A stretch of 40,563 nt of DNA, taken from the NCBI RefSeq assembly GCF_000337535.1, contig NZ_AOIP01000020.1, forward strand, positions 32,725-73,287. The letters run 5' to 3'. The translations under genes were made by a program, and so were the position numbers. Origin of the DNA: Natrialba aegyptia DSM 13077. GTDB lineage: Archaea; Halobacteriota; Halobacteria; Halobacteriales; Natrialbaceae. Below are positions 32,454-39,553 of this stretch, in pieces; the stretch's first letter is position 1, and the number at the start of each line of letters is the position of its first letter. The notes beneath the pieces were generated by a model, which ran no database searches, was not told the origin of the DNA, and worked only from the letters and a program-made list of their open reading frames with translations.

Positions 32454-35371
32454 GGCCGGTCACCCTCTGTTACCGTCTCGCCTTCTCGGTTCGGATCGTG
32501 TTCGCCCCGCGGCATCGTATCCGCCGTTCCTTTTCCCACCCGTTCCGCGTCCTCTGCCCTTGCCCCTGCTTCGGTGTCTGCGTCCGCCGTTGCGGCCGTC
32601 TTTCCGGCGACCGACCGCACGGCAGCCTGCACGCGTTCGATCCGCGGCTTCGCCGGCGATGACTCGCCGTACTCCGCGTCTCTGAAACCCTCGACGACGG
32701 TCCGAACCGGTCGCTCCGGAAACCCGCGCTCGACCGCGTACCGGCCGATCTCGCCCGCCGTCTTCGTCCGAACGTCGGGCGGTCGTACCGCGCGGACGAA
32801 CTCGCGCCAGAGTCCGCGGACCGTTCGTCTTCGACCGCTGGGCTCGCCCGCCGATTCGGTCCCGCTCGTCTCGGCGCGAGCGTCCGAAGCCGACTCCGCT
32901 TTGCGTTCTCGAGCCGACCGTCGCAACGACCGCAGGACGGCGCGGATGAACGCGACGAACCGTCTCGGATGGAGCACCGTCAGTGCGGCGAGCCCTCGCT
33001 CCGCGAGTTCACCCGGCAGTCCGCGGAGTCGACGACCGGTCCGCTGGAGTGCTCGCAGCGCGGCCCGACCCTGGACGGCCAGCCAGTTCCCGACTCGTTC
33101 GAGGACGGCGGCGAGGCGGACGACCGCCTCGATGGTCCGTGCCCCGAGGTCTCGGATGAACTCGCCCGTTCGAGCCAGGAGTCGACGAACTCGCTCCGGC
33201 AGCGTTTGGACCGTCGCCGTCGTCATTTCGAACCGACGCCTGAGGAACCATCCGAGGAGGGTGACGAGTGCGAGTCCGACGGTGGCGACGACTGCGGCGT
33301 TCCGGTAGAGTCCGGTGAGGGTGGTTTCGGCCGTCGTCCCGGCGACCTGCGCGCTGATCGTGGCCTCGTTCGAAACGGGAAGGGCGACCGTCGCGGTCCC
33401 GTCGGCTCCGGTCGCCGTCACCGGGTCCCCATCGATCAGCAGGGTCGCATTTTCGACCGCAGTTGCTGCGCCCGGCATCCCGGTGTCGTTGTCCGTGGCG
33501 GTTTCGCTCCCGTCTTCGACTCCGTCCCGTGCATCTCCGGCGTCGTACTGCACCACCGCTTCGACCGTTCGACCGGGGAGCGGCACCCGCTCGACGACCT
33601 CGATCGACAGCCCGTAGACCCCGACCGTTCGCTCGGCACGGATGTCGTCGCGCTCGACGGCGATCGTCGTTTCTCCCCGCGTTTCCGGCATCTCGATTTC
33701 CGCCGTTCCGAACTCGTCCGTCGTCCCGACCTGTTCCCCGTCGAGTAGCACCGTCCCCGCTGGGATCGGATTCCCCTCGACCGCGGCCGTCACCGTGCTG
33801 TTCGTTCCGGCCAGGACCGCGTCGTCGTCCGCGAGTTCACTCGCACGATCGATCGCGAGCGTGGTCTCAGCGTCCATTTCGACGGTCCGTTCGGTGCCCG
33901 CCGCTCGTCCCCTCGGCTGTGCCGACTCGTTCGACGCACCTCCCTCGTCCGTACTCTCGTCTTGGAAGCGAGCGGGTGGCCCGGCGACGCTCCCGCCGTA
34001 GAACTGGATCGATGAGCCCCCGAGACGCGCGCCGATCGCGCCCCGAACGGCTGGGTCCCGCACTGCCGTCGCTGCCGGGGATTGTGTCCGTTCTTGTTCT
34101 TGTTCTCGTTCCCATTCCTGTTCCTGCTCTCGCTCTCGTGGCTCGACCGTGACCGTCACCGCCTCCGTAAACGGCACCGTTCCGTTCACGGTCCCATCAA
34201 CACCGGTGACGCCGATCGCGTCCCCGTTGAAGGAAACCGTCGCGTCCGGGAGCGGGTCGCCGTCTTCCGTGACGGTAACCTCGACCTCGCTTCCGGGCGT
34301 CGGCGACTCGTCGAAGGAAATATCGTAGCCGCTTGCGGCCCCCTCGCTCTCCGTTTCGCCGTCGGTTCCCCCACCACTCCCGTCCCGTCCGGCAGACTCC
34401 TCGGCGTCCCCCGACCCGGTCCCCGGCTCGTCTCCGCCCTCGCTCGATTCGGACTCGTCGTCGCTATCGACCCCATCGCCGTCGGTCTCCTCTCCCGGCG
34501 CACCCTCCCCACTCTCCGGCTCTCCGTCGCTATCGCTCCCCTCGGCACCACTCCCGTCCTGGCCGAACTCGTCACCGACCTCGTCGCCGAACTCGTCCCC
34601 CTCGTCAGGGTCTGCGCCGAACTCGCCATCACCGCCCGGTTCCCCGGCCGTTCCGTTCTCCCCTACAACACCAGTCTCGCCAGTCTCGCCTCCCTCGCCG
34701 GCCCCACCGCCGAAATCACCACCAGTTTCTCCGTCCCCACTCTGCTCACCACCAGCGCCACCCTCACCACCAGCGCCACTCTCGTCGCTCTCGAACCCGC
34801 TCTCACTCGACTCACCATCCTCTCCTGAACCGCCACTGAACTCGTCTCCATCCCCGCCACGGCCTCCATCACTCGTCTCCCCGTCCCGATTCGGAACCGC
34901 CGCTCCACCGTTCCCATCCTCACCACTGGACGCCGATCCACCACTTCCGTTCCCGTTCCCGCTCTCGCTCCCGCTCCCGAGTTCAGTACTACCGTTTCCG
35001 CTTCGTGCTGTCCCCCCTGTCTCGGCTGTGCCATCTACACTGTCGTTCCCGCCCGCGCCGAGTTCAAGGAGATTCCCTGCCCCCGCGGCCGAACGGGTTC
35101 CGTCGCCGCCGATGCCGCCGAGTGCCGGGATCGCAATCGCTGCCAGCGCGAGCACCAGGACGGTCAGTACGACGAGCAGGAACTGTATCCAATCGGGGCC
35201 GGGGCCCGACTTGCACTCGGACTCAGATCCGAACTCGGATGCGGATCCGGATTCCGGTACTGGTGTTGATACCGATGTCGACGCCGACGCCGATACCGAT
35301 CCCGAACGTGAACTCGTCGCTGCGTCCGACGTTCGTGTCGGCTCCGCCGGTTTCGTCGGTTCCCTTCTCAT
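32450..35371 (-). CDS. DUF4129 domain protein with long acidic low-complexity region
   Basis: 973 residues. An N-terminal membrane helix ('WIQFLLVVLTVLVLALAAIA') is followed by about 280 residues of Gly/Ser/Glu/Asp low complexity. At least three Ig-like beta domains come next (for example 'GSEVEVTVTEDGDPLPDATV' and 'AEGNPIPAGTVLLDGEQVGT'-type strands), then a second helix ('AAVVATVGLALVTLLGWFL'), and a cytoplasmic tail ending in DUF4129 ('KTAGEIGRYAVERGFP', 'PVRTVVEGFRDAEYGE'). The topology suggests an exported surface-facing loop and a cytoplasmic DUF4129 end. First gene of the four-gene operon. The ATG at 35371 is preferred over upstream starts because a TATA box at 35411-35417 would place transcription start just before it. 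Confidence 0.85.
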   Translation of the reverse strand: MRREPTKPAEPTRTSDAATSSRSGSVSASASTSVSTPVPESGSASEFGSESECKSGPGPDWIQFLLVVLTVLVLALAAIAIPALGGIGGDGTRSAAGAGNLLELGAGGNDSVDGTAETGGTARSGNGSTELGSGSESGNGNGSGGSASSGEDGNGGAAVPNRDGETSDGGRGGDGDEFSGGSGEDGESSESGFESDESGAGGEGGAGGEQSGDGETGGDFGGGAGEGGETGETGVVGENGTAGEPGGDGEFGADPDEGDEFGDEVGDEFGQDGSGAEGSDSDGEPESGEGAPGEETDGDGVDSDDESESSEGGDEPGTGSGDAEESAGRDGSGGGTDGETESEGAASGYDISFDESPTPGSEVEVTVTEDGDPLPDATVSFNGDAIGVTGVDGTVNGTVPFTEAVTVTVEPREREQEQEWEREQEQERTQSPAATAVRDPAVRGAIGARLGGSSIQFYGGSVAGPPARFQDESTDEGGASNESAQPRGRAAGTERTVEMDAETTLAIDRASELADDDAVLAGTNSTVTAAVEGNPIPAGTVLLDGEQVGTTDEFGTAEIEMPETRGETTIAVERDDIRAERTVGVYGLSIEVVERVPLPGRTVEAVVQYDAGDARDGVEDGSETATDNDTGMPGAATAVENATLLIDGDPVTATGADGTATVALPVSNEATISAQVAGTTAETTLTGLYRNAAVVATVGLALVTLLGWFLRRRFEMTTATVQTLPERVRRLLARTGEFIRDLGARTIEAVVRLAAVLERVGNWLAVQGRAALRALQRTGRRLRGLPGELAERGLAALTVLHPRRFVAFIRAVLRSLRRSARERKAESASDARAETSGTESAGEPSGRRRTVRGLWREFVRAVRPPDVRTKTAGEIGRYAVERGFPERPVRTVVEGFRDAEYGESSPAKPRIERVQAAVRSVAGKTAATADADTEAGARAEDAERVGKGTADTMPRGEHDPNREGETVTEGDRP

Positions 35372-35410
35372 CCAGACCTGCCGTTCGAAGAGACATATTG
35401 GTTCTTCGAC

Positions 35411-35417
35411 TATAAAC
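35411..35417 (-). promoter_or_regulatory. TATA box of the DUF4129-DUF58 operon
   Basis: GTTTATA on the minus strand, about 43 bp upstream of the ATG at 35371, predicting a short leader of about 15 nt. It is the only clear promoter for the four overlapping genes down to 28104. Confidence 0.5.
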
Positions 35418-35527
35418 GTACGCACAGATGACATGCAGACGGCCAAAACACTTACTGGACGGTCGTTTTTCCGCCGTGGAGTACTGACAGAATACGTAAC
35501 TAATGTAGTCGGCGGGGTACTGCGCTG

Positions 35528-36715
35528 TCACTGCCCGGACTGGCGCGCCGCTGCTTGCAACTGCTCGATTCGGTCCACAGGTTCGATTCCGGCCAGCACT
35601 GCGAGCGCGAAGACGGCCTCGCTGTCCGCTCGCGGTGCGTCACCGCCGAGCGTCTGCGTCGATTCCGTCGCCGATTCGAGCCGGCGACGACCGTCCGCGA
35701 CTGCCGTCCGATTGAGCCACTCGGGCGGCCCGCCGACGACGAGCAGCGCCCGGTCGGTGTTCGTGCGCTCGCACTCGAGCGTGAGTTTCCCCTGGATCGC
35801 TTTGCCGACCGTGGTTTCGACGGCGCTGACGGCGGCGCTCGTTTCGACGGTCGAGTCCGAGCCGAAGAGACCGAGGCCAAAATCGAGTTCGAATCCCAGT
35901 ACGGAGCCGGAGTCGTCCCCGGATTCGATTCGCTGCGTGCCGTAGCCGAGCGAGACGAGCGCCGTCTCGTTGCCCAGAATGCGGCGGATGTCGTTCGCGT
36001 CGATGACGGTCTCGGCGCTCGTTGCACGCTCGTCGGCCGGCTGTGCTGTCGCACCGAACAGCGCTTCGATGCGGGCTGCAAGCTCCCGGTTGAGTCGGGC
36101 ACGCCCGTCGACCATGTCCTCGCCGGTCCGAAGCCACGGCTCGTTGTCGAAACAGAGAACGGCGTTCGCGAGGCCGTCGAGTCGAGAGAGCGTCTGCGTC
36201 GCGTTCGCTGCGGCAAGCGGTCGCGTCGCGCCATCCGCATCTGCGCCTGACGGACGAGTGTCGTCGGTCGGTACCGACGGATCACCGTCGGGCGAGCGCT
36301 CGCGGTCGGCCGGGAGCGTCCCGAGAACGTACACCGGTACGTCGTACAGCGTCTGCAGATTTGCGACGAGTTCGGGTGCGGCCCCGCCGCCGGTTGCGCC
36401 GCCGAGGCCGACGACGACGAGGAACGCGTCCGCGGCCGAGGGCTGGCCGGCGTCGAGTTTGCGGCTGAGTTCGTCGACGTGTTCGTCGCCGAGCGTCTCG
36501 CCGCGCTGAAGGTTCCCGTTGAGGCCGGTATCGATGCCCGCACCGTATCGGTGGCGGTGGTCATCGGGAACGGATTCGAGTTCGGCAAGCGCCTGCGCAT
36601 CGGTATCGAACGCGAAGACGTCACAGAGAAACGGCCGGGTCGCGGTTTCTGCCGTGCGAATCGCATCGGCGATTCGACATCCTGCGCCGCCGACCCCGAT
36701 CACCTCGAGTTGCAT
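35528..36715 (-). CDS. Divergent tubulin/FtsZ/CetZ-superfamily GTPase
   Basis: 395 residues. T1 'VIGVGGAGCRIADAIR', T3 region 'FLVVVGLGGATGGGAAPEL' (the tubulin signature GGGTGTG replaced by GGATGGG), T5 'GTLPADRERSP', the helix H7-like 'LCFDNEPWLRTGEDM...ARLNRELAARIEALFG' and a T7-type 'DANDIRRILGNETALVSLGYG'. The Asn-Glu pair and T7 stretch look more like CetZ than FtsZ. A Ser/Asp-rich loop (about 150-180) is inserted after T5. It probably binds GTP and may or may not polymerise. It lies just upstream of the DUF4129 operon on the same strand (156 bp) and downstream of endA. No clear TATA box. Confidence 0.82.
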   Translation of the reverse strand: MQLEVIGVGGAGCRIADAIRTAETATRPFLCDVFAFDTDAQALAELESVPDDHRHRYGAGIDTGLNGNLQRGETLGDEHVDELSRKLDAGQPSAADAFLVVVGLGGATGGGAAPELVANLQTLYDVPVYVLGTLPADRERSPDGDPSVPTDDTRPSGADADGATRPLAAANATQTLSRLDGLANAVLCFDNEPWLRTGEDMVDGRARLNRELAARIEALFGATAQPADERATSAETVIDANDIRRILGNETALVSLGYGTQRIESGDDSGSVLGFELDFGLGLFGSDSTVETSAAVSAVETTVGKAIQGKLTLECERTNTDRALLVVGGPPEWLNRTAVADGRRRLESATESTQTLGGDAPRADSEAVFALAVLAGIEPVDRIEQLQAAARQSGQ

Positions 36716-36856
36716 GGTGATCCCTATCGGCTGGCGGGACTTTCATGGTTCCGTTTGTGTCGGTTCCATTGTCACGTCGCGATAGTGTCCAGCACCTAAG
36801 TGGACGGATAGAACGACTACCATTGGAGTGGCTGGCGTCCGGAGTTTGCGTGGCCA

Positions 36857-36912
36857 GACTACAGACTACAGACTACGGATTACGGATTACGGACTCTGGA
36901 CTATGGACTACG
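36857..36912. repeat. Eight-unit 7-bp tandem array
   Basis: Eight consecutive heptamers of the form GAYTAYR with small variations: GACTACA twice, GACTACG, GATTACG twice, GACTCTG, GACTATG, GACTACG. The array begins in the gap upstream of the FtsZ-like gene and runs into the endA stop codon (36908-36910). Confidence 0.8.
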
Positions 36913-37987
36913 GCGTTAACCGCTCGATCGACCACCACTCGATATCGGACTCCGCAGGTGTCGCTCCGTCATCCCGCTCGACAAGCGCGAACACCATCGT
37001 CTTTCGCACCCCGTGGGCCAGCCGCACGTCGAGTGCCAGATCTCGGGGCTCGAAGACCGCTCCCGCGGGATGAACCCGTACCAGTAACTCCGAGTGTCCG
37101 AGTTCGGCGACCGACTCCACCTCGGCGTACGTCCGAAAGTCAGCCCCGAACTTGTAGCCCGTCTTGGGGACGATTTCGCGCTCGCGCAGTTCGGTATAGA
37201 CTCGCAATCGGCGGTCGAAGCGTTCCCCCTCGACCTCGCGTCCCCGCTCCCGAACCGCACCGAACTCGAGGTCGATCACGTCCCGTCTGGCAAGGTAAGC
37301 TGCTTCGAGGAGCGAACACTGCAGCGTCGGCCGCTCGTACTCCCGCCCTTCCAGCGGCTGGCCGTAGAATGCATCCTCGTAGAGGTCGATCGGCGGCTCC
37401 CAGAGGACGACGCGGTCCGCGAGCAACGTTGCGTCGACCCCGCTCGGGAGCGTGGTCGCCGTGCTCCCCGTCGGCTCGCTCTCCGTCACCTCGAAGTACG
37501 TGATCTCACTTTCTTCGTCGACGACCGCGAGCACGCCCTCTGCAAGTGAACTCGCGGGGACGTCGGTTCGTTCGCCGATGATTCGGAGTGCGTAGGCGAT
37601 TTCGCCGTCGCCGGGGCCCTTGCCGCGGGGGAAGACGGCGAAGTCGACCGCTCCCCCTGGCGGGTCGTCGACCCACGGCTCGGCGGCCGGTGAAAGGTAG
37701 AACCCGCGTTCGCGAAGATCCGCGTAGACGAGAAATCGGACGCCGAAGTCGGTACCGGGTTCACGGTTGGCAAACGCTTGAAAGTCGAGCCGGTCGCCGG
37801 TCGCATCGTCGACGACGGCGTCGAGGTCGCCGCGGTAGAGCAAGTGGGCCGCCTCGACGGGCGCGAGAGCGATCTCGTTGCCCTCGAGTGGATAGCCGTA
37901 GCCGCGCGAGTCGTGATAGCGCTGGCGCGCGTCGTTGCCGACGCGGACGACGCCCGTCTCGGCGTCGAATCGCCCCTCCAGTGACAT
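36908..37987 (-). CDS. endA: tRNA-splicing endonuclease
   Basis: 359 residues, about twice the basic archaeal EndA length, consistent with the fused two-repeat form. The C-terminal catalytic repeat holds the Tyr/His/Lys triad ('GYKFGADFRTYAE', 'GHSELLVRVHP', 'VRKTMVFALV'). The N-terminal repeat ('DFGVRFLVYADLRERGFYLSP', 'EIAYALRIIGERTDV') is a structural copy lacking the triad. It removes introns with bulge-helix-bulge structures from pre-tRNAs and rRNA precursors. The frame extends upstream to 38326, but homology starts at the ATG at 37987, which sits 26 bp from a TATA-like CACTTAACG (about 38,009-38,017), a leaderless gene. Confidence 0.95.
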   Translation of the reverse strand: MSLEGRFDAETGVVRVGNDARQRYHDSRGYGYPLEGNEIALAPVEAAHLLYRGDLDAVVDDATGDRLDFQAFANREPGTDFGVRFLVYADLRERGFYLSPAAEPWVDDPPGGAVDFAVFPRGKGPGDGEIAYALRIIGERTDVPASSLAEGVLAVVDEESEITYFEVTESEPTGSTATTLPSGVDATLLADRVVLWEPPIDLYEDAFYGQPLEGREYERPTLQCSLLEAAYLARRDVIDLEFGAVRERGREVEGERFDRRLRVYTELREREIVPKTGYKFGADFRTYAEVESVAELGHSELLVRVHPAGAVFEPRDLALDVRLAHGVRKTMVFALVERDDGATPAESDIEWWSIERLTP

Positions 37988-38054
37988 ACGCAGTGGTTGT
38001 CTGTGGTGCGTTAAGTGCGTGTGGATCGACGCTGCGTGTGCCGTCCGACCGATC

Positions 38055-38831
38055 TCAGTCGTCGCCTGCAGCCTCGACGTGTCGGGCGACCGCTCGGTCA
38101 CACGTCGCATCGAGACACCGCGTCCCGCCGTGCGTTTCGAACGTCGGCAGGCCACAGTCACACTCCCCGTCGACGACGCCCGCGGGCATCGCGAAGCCGG
38201 TGTCGCACTCGGGATAGTGCTCACAACCGGCGATGAGTCCGCCGCGCCGGAGGATGCGAAGGTCGCCGTCACAGTTCGACTCCGGACAGTCCCATTCGCG
38301 GTCGAAGGCCTCTCTGACGGCCTCATCGAGCGATTCGCAGTTGCGATCGAGACAGACGTCGAACGCGAGGCCGCGCTCGACGCGCATCCGCGGCAGCCCG
38401 CAGTCGCAGTACGATTGGTCGTCCTTTATCGTCGCGTCGGTCGGGATGCCGTAGCGCGTCCCGCAGTCGACGCAGTGGACGCCCTTCGAGCGGACGAGTT
38501 CACCGGCGCAGTTCTCGTTTTGGCACGTTCCAACGGGCGTCCCGGCCGCAGAGGCGGGGTAGTGAGCGAAGCCGTCCTGGTCGTGGGCTGCGATTCGCAG
38601 GGTCTGGGTGTCCTTCTTCGCGACGAGCGTGAAGTCGCCCGCACGGTCGCTGGAGACGCTGTCGGCGCGCGTGAGCCAGGCGACGGGCTGGTAGCCGTCG
38701 ATGTCGTGGACGAGGACGGTGTTGTCGGGTTTGACGATCGTCGTCACCCGGCCGCGGTACTCCGATCGGTCGTCGGCCTCGGCGATCACGGTACAGTCGC
38801 CGGCGAGGACGCGAATCGCGTCGTCGATCAT
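38055..38831 (-). CDS. NucS N-domain-like protein with topoisomerase-type zinc fingers
   Basis: 258 residues. The first ~95 ('AIRVLAGDCTVIAEADDRSEYRGR', 'VKPDNTVLVHDIDGYQPVAWL') match the N-terminal DNA-binding domain of NucS/EndoMS (DUF91 family). Its C-terminal nuclease domain is absent and replaced by about three Cys-rich segments ('CQNENCAGELVRSKGVHCVDCG', 'CDCGLPRMRVERGLAFDVC', 'CPESNCDGDLRILRRGGLIAGC') of the topoisomerase C4 zinc-finger type. It probably binds DNA or nucleic-acid ends without cutting. The ATG at 38831 lies 27 bp from a strong TATA box. It is upstream of endA (67 bp gap) and is the last resident-type gene before the AT-rich tail. Confidence 0.85.
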   Translation of the reverse strand: MIDDAIRVLAGDCTVIAEADDRSEYRGRVTTIVKPDNTVLVHDIDGYQPVAWLTRADSVSSDRAGDFTLVAKKDTQTLRIAAHDQDGFAHYPASAAGTPVGTCQNENCAGELVRSKGVHCVDCGTRYGIPTDATIKDDQSYCDCGLPRMRVERGLAFDVCLDRNCESLDEAVREAFDREWDCPESNCDGDLRILRRGGLIAGCEHYPECDTGFAMPAGVVDGECDCGLPTFETHGGTRCLDATCDRAVARHVEAAGDD

Positions 38832-38852
38832 AGGCTGGCTGATGCCGATTCC

Positions 38853-38864
38853 TATTTAAATATA
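38853..38864 (-). promoter_or_regulatory. TATA box of the NucS-domain/zinc-finger gene
   Basis: TATATTTAAATA on the minus strand, centred 27 bp upstream of the ATG at 38831, one of the best TATA boxes in the window; leaderless transcript expected. Confidence 0.6.
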
Positions 38865-38883
38865 TGGGTGATACACTTACTAG

Positions 38884-39084
38884 TCAGTACGCCATCAGAA
38901 GACGGTACACTTTTACTGTCGATCTTCGGTCCACTCGGTTACAGATCACGATAAGACCGTCAGTGTCTGTGTCAGTGACATCGTCATCATTGAATATTTG
39001 TTCCCAAAGCTGCCGTGATACCATACATTCTGGATGGGATCGTCTGGCAATTTGTTCTGCTAACCAATAGTCGCGAATCAACAA
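38884..39084 (-). CDS. Possible small gene or gene remnant
   Basis: A 66-codon frame with a TTG start ('DYWLAEQIARRSHPECMVSRQ' region, then an Asp/Thr-rich stretch and 'RRSTVKVYRLL'). It has intermediate base composition at the junction between the GC-rich and AT-rich parts. No family recognised and no Shine-Dalgarno. It could be a remnant or chance. Confidence 0.25.
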   Translation of the reverse strand: MLIRDYWLAEQIARRSHPECMVSRQLWEQIFNDDDVTDTDTDGLIVICNRVDRRSTVKVYRLLMAY

Positions 39085-39167
39085 CTCTATTTCATACTAC
39101 AATCAGTCATTTGATATTGATGTTAGCTATCGTTAGCAACTATTGAAAATATGTTCTACATTAATAT

Positions 39168-39335
39168 ATGTGGGAGTTCAGTGACATTAGTGGATATATT
39201 TCTAGTGAAGATTCTATTAAAACCTGTATGAGAGTTCGTCTAATTAAATCTGGTTGTAATCTCTATCTTGATATAGGATTCAGAAAACTTAAGTCTGAAG
39301 ATAAATTGAAGTCCATGATTCTACTAACGAGATGA
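39168..39335 (+). CDS. Possible small protein in the AT-rich tail
   Basis: A 55-codon ATG frame ('MWEFSDISGYISSED' ... 'LYLDIGFRKLKSEDKL') with A/T-rich codons and an AAAATAT box about 20 bp upstream. The peptide looks foldable but I recognise no family; in AT-rich DNA a frame of this size can occur by chance. Confidence 0.25.
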   Translation: MWEFSDISGYISSEDSIKTCMRVRLIKSGCNLYLDIGFRKLKSEDKLKSMILLTR

Positions 39336-39468
39336 TTCATGATGCTGATCATTGTAGCGCTATTTACGCCAGCCACTCTTATACTGTCAATCGAAAGCTA
39401 CACAGAGGCGGGGTTACGATAGTTAAGTCACAAATATTTAAATAACATTAATTGAATAATATGGGCCC

Positions 39469-39476
39469 TTATATAG
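39469..39476 (+). promoter_or_regulatory. Candidate TATA box of the Tat-signal ORF
   Basis: TTATATAG would set transcription to start near 39,500, about 55 nt before the first possible translation start of the Tat-signal ORF. Confidence 0.35.
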
Positions 39477-39553
39477 TGAATGATGACGTGGCAGGACCAA
39501 CAGAAATTTCCTATAGGAATAGCTTTTTATCTTGTTAACAGTATTATCATTGT

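Larger units (their letters stand above)
39085..39538. other. AT-rich region upstream of the Tat-signal ORF
   Basis: About 450 bp, strongly AT-rich. It holds two TATA-like boxes (39432-39444 AAATATTTAAATA and 39469-39476 TTATATAG) and the short frame 39168-39335. A 32-codon frame from ATG at 39480 ends inside the start of the Tat-signal ORF in another reading frame. Confidence 0.4.

Noticed and set aside
38960-38981. GTCAGTGTCTGTGTCAGTGA-like words here and similar runs near 11,590 and 12,655
   Set aside because: Simple Asp/Thr/Ser codon-type low complexity found widely in haloarchaea; units are irregular and not a repeat family or CRISPR.
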